Shown here piece after piece: positions 7,762 through 7,974 of a DNA stretch of 7,974 nt. The stretch spans positions 1-7,974 of the forward strand of contig JAGAAH010000055.1 of assembly GCA_017615375.1 (NCBI GenBank), given 5' to 3'. Under the pieces are notes generated by a model, which made no database searches, was not told where the DNA came from, and worked only from the letters and a program-made list of their open reading frames with translations. Position numbers and translations under genes: made by a program. Source of the DNA: Lachnospiraceae bacterium. Lineage in GTDB: Bacteria > Bacillota > Clostridia > Lachnospirales > Lachnospiraceae. Positions within the stretch are counted from its first letter, which is position 1; each line of letters starts with the position of its first letter.

Positions 7762-7907
7762 GTCTATTTACCTGAAAGATTTACTTCATCGGTGCATATC
7801 TATGCTTTCCAGAGTATCGTCAGAATTAAGTCCTTTTACCTGAGAGTTTATGCTTAATATTCCCCTTCGGTGGCCCATAGGCTCTCTCCTTAATTCATCA
7901 CCCGATA
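7758..7907 (-). promoter_or_regulatory. Tandem glycine riboswitch (two aptamers with kink-turn)
   Basis: Aptamer I (7823..7896) is closed by an 8-bp P1, GAAUUAAG with CUUAAUUC. It has P2 GAGAG/CUCUC, the conserved CACCGAAGGGG, and CUCUCAGGUAAAAGGAC. Aptamer II (7758..7814) is closed by P1 CUCUG/CAGAG, with P2 GAAAG/CUUUC, a small GCAU/AUGC hairpin and CUUUCAGGUAAAUAGACAGAG. The 8-base linker pairs with the leader: UAUCG (7903..7907) with CGAUA (7815..7819). Together with a GGU bulge and opposed GA dinucleotides this makes the kink-turn reported for full-length glycine riboswitches. The RNA binds glycine in both aptamers and controls the terminator just downstream, and therefore the gcvT-gcvH-gcvPA-gcvPB-lplA transcript. 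Confidence 0.96.
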
Positions 7908-7924
7908 TATTCACTTACTTAAAG

Positions 7925-7954
7925 AATATATCATTATTTTTCGGGGACTGTCAA
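7925..7954 (-). promoter_or_regulatory. Sigma-A type promoter of the gcv operon
   Basis: A perfect TTGACA -35 box (7949..7954) is separated by 18 bases from a TATATT -10 box (7925..7930). The predicted start at about 7918-7920 is some 12 bases before the first riboswitch helix, so the transcript would contain the full kink-turn leader. I see no operator-like repeat around it; control appears to be by the riboswitch. Confidence 0.82.
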
Positions 7955-7974
7955 CAGTTTTTGGACTAATCATA

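Overview
The window suggests a moderately AT-rich Gram-positive anaerobe of the class Clostridia, plausibly Lachnospiraceae. The clues are a glycine decarboxylase split into two subunits, a tandem glycine riboswitch with an intrinsic terminator, strong AAAGGAGG-type ribosome sites, and a many-PAS cytosolic histidine kinase of the kind common in that family. The taxonomic call is inference from gene style, since no marker gene is present. All convincing genes lie on the minus strand, so the biological order runs from the right edge to the left.

Right edge (7725..7954): a sigma-A type promoter, then a complete two-aptamer glycine riboswitch whose leader and linker form a kink-turn, then an intrinsic terminator. 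The last strand of aptamer II P1 is also the first part of the terminator stem, which is the layout of a glycine-activated ON switch.

Middle (2374..7672): gcvT, gcvH, gcvPA, gcvPB and lplA, closely spaced or overlapping. They encode the T, H and P (two-subunit) proteins of the glycine cleavage system and a lipoate-protein ligase able to charge the H protein. With dihydrolipoamide dehydrogenase (L protein), which is not in this window, they convert glycine to CO2, ammonia and 5,10-methylene-tetrahydrofolate. Placing lplA last in the same transcript couples H-protein lipoylation to glycine supply. The starts of gcvPB and lplA are set here at ATG codons slightly inside the longest frames, because the ribosome sites fit those codons better.

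Left (1..2301): a long reading frame, open to the window edge, encodes the first 767 residues of a soluble sensor histidine kinase with about five PAS-like modules, an H-box and the start of the ATPase domain. The other end of the gene is outside the window. It is 72 bases downstream of lplA with no visible terminator between them, so it may receive read-through, but its functional link to glycine metabolism is unknown.

No stretch above about 300 bases lacks a gene; the largest is the 5' leader of gcvT. I saw no tRNA, rRNA, CRISPR array, insertion sequence or attachment site. The window looks like a well-known metabolic operon with a well-formed riboswitch rather than a new system; the least explained gene is the sensor kinase.
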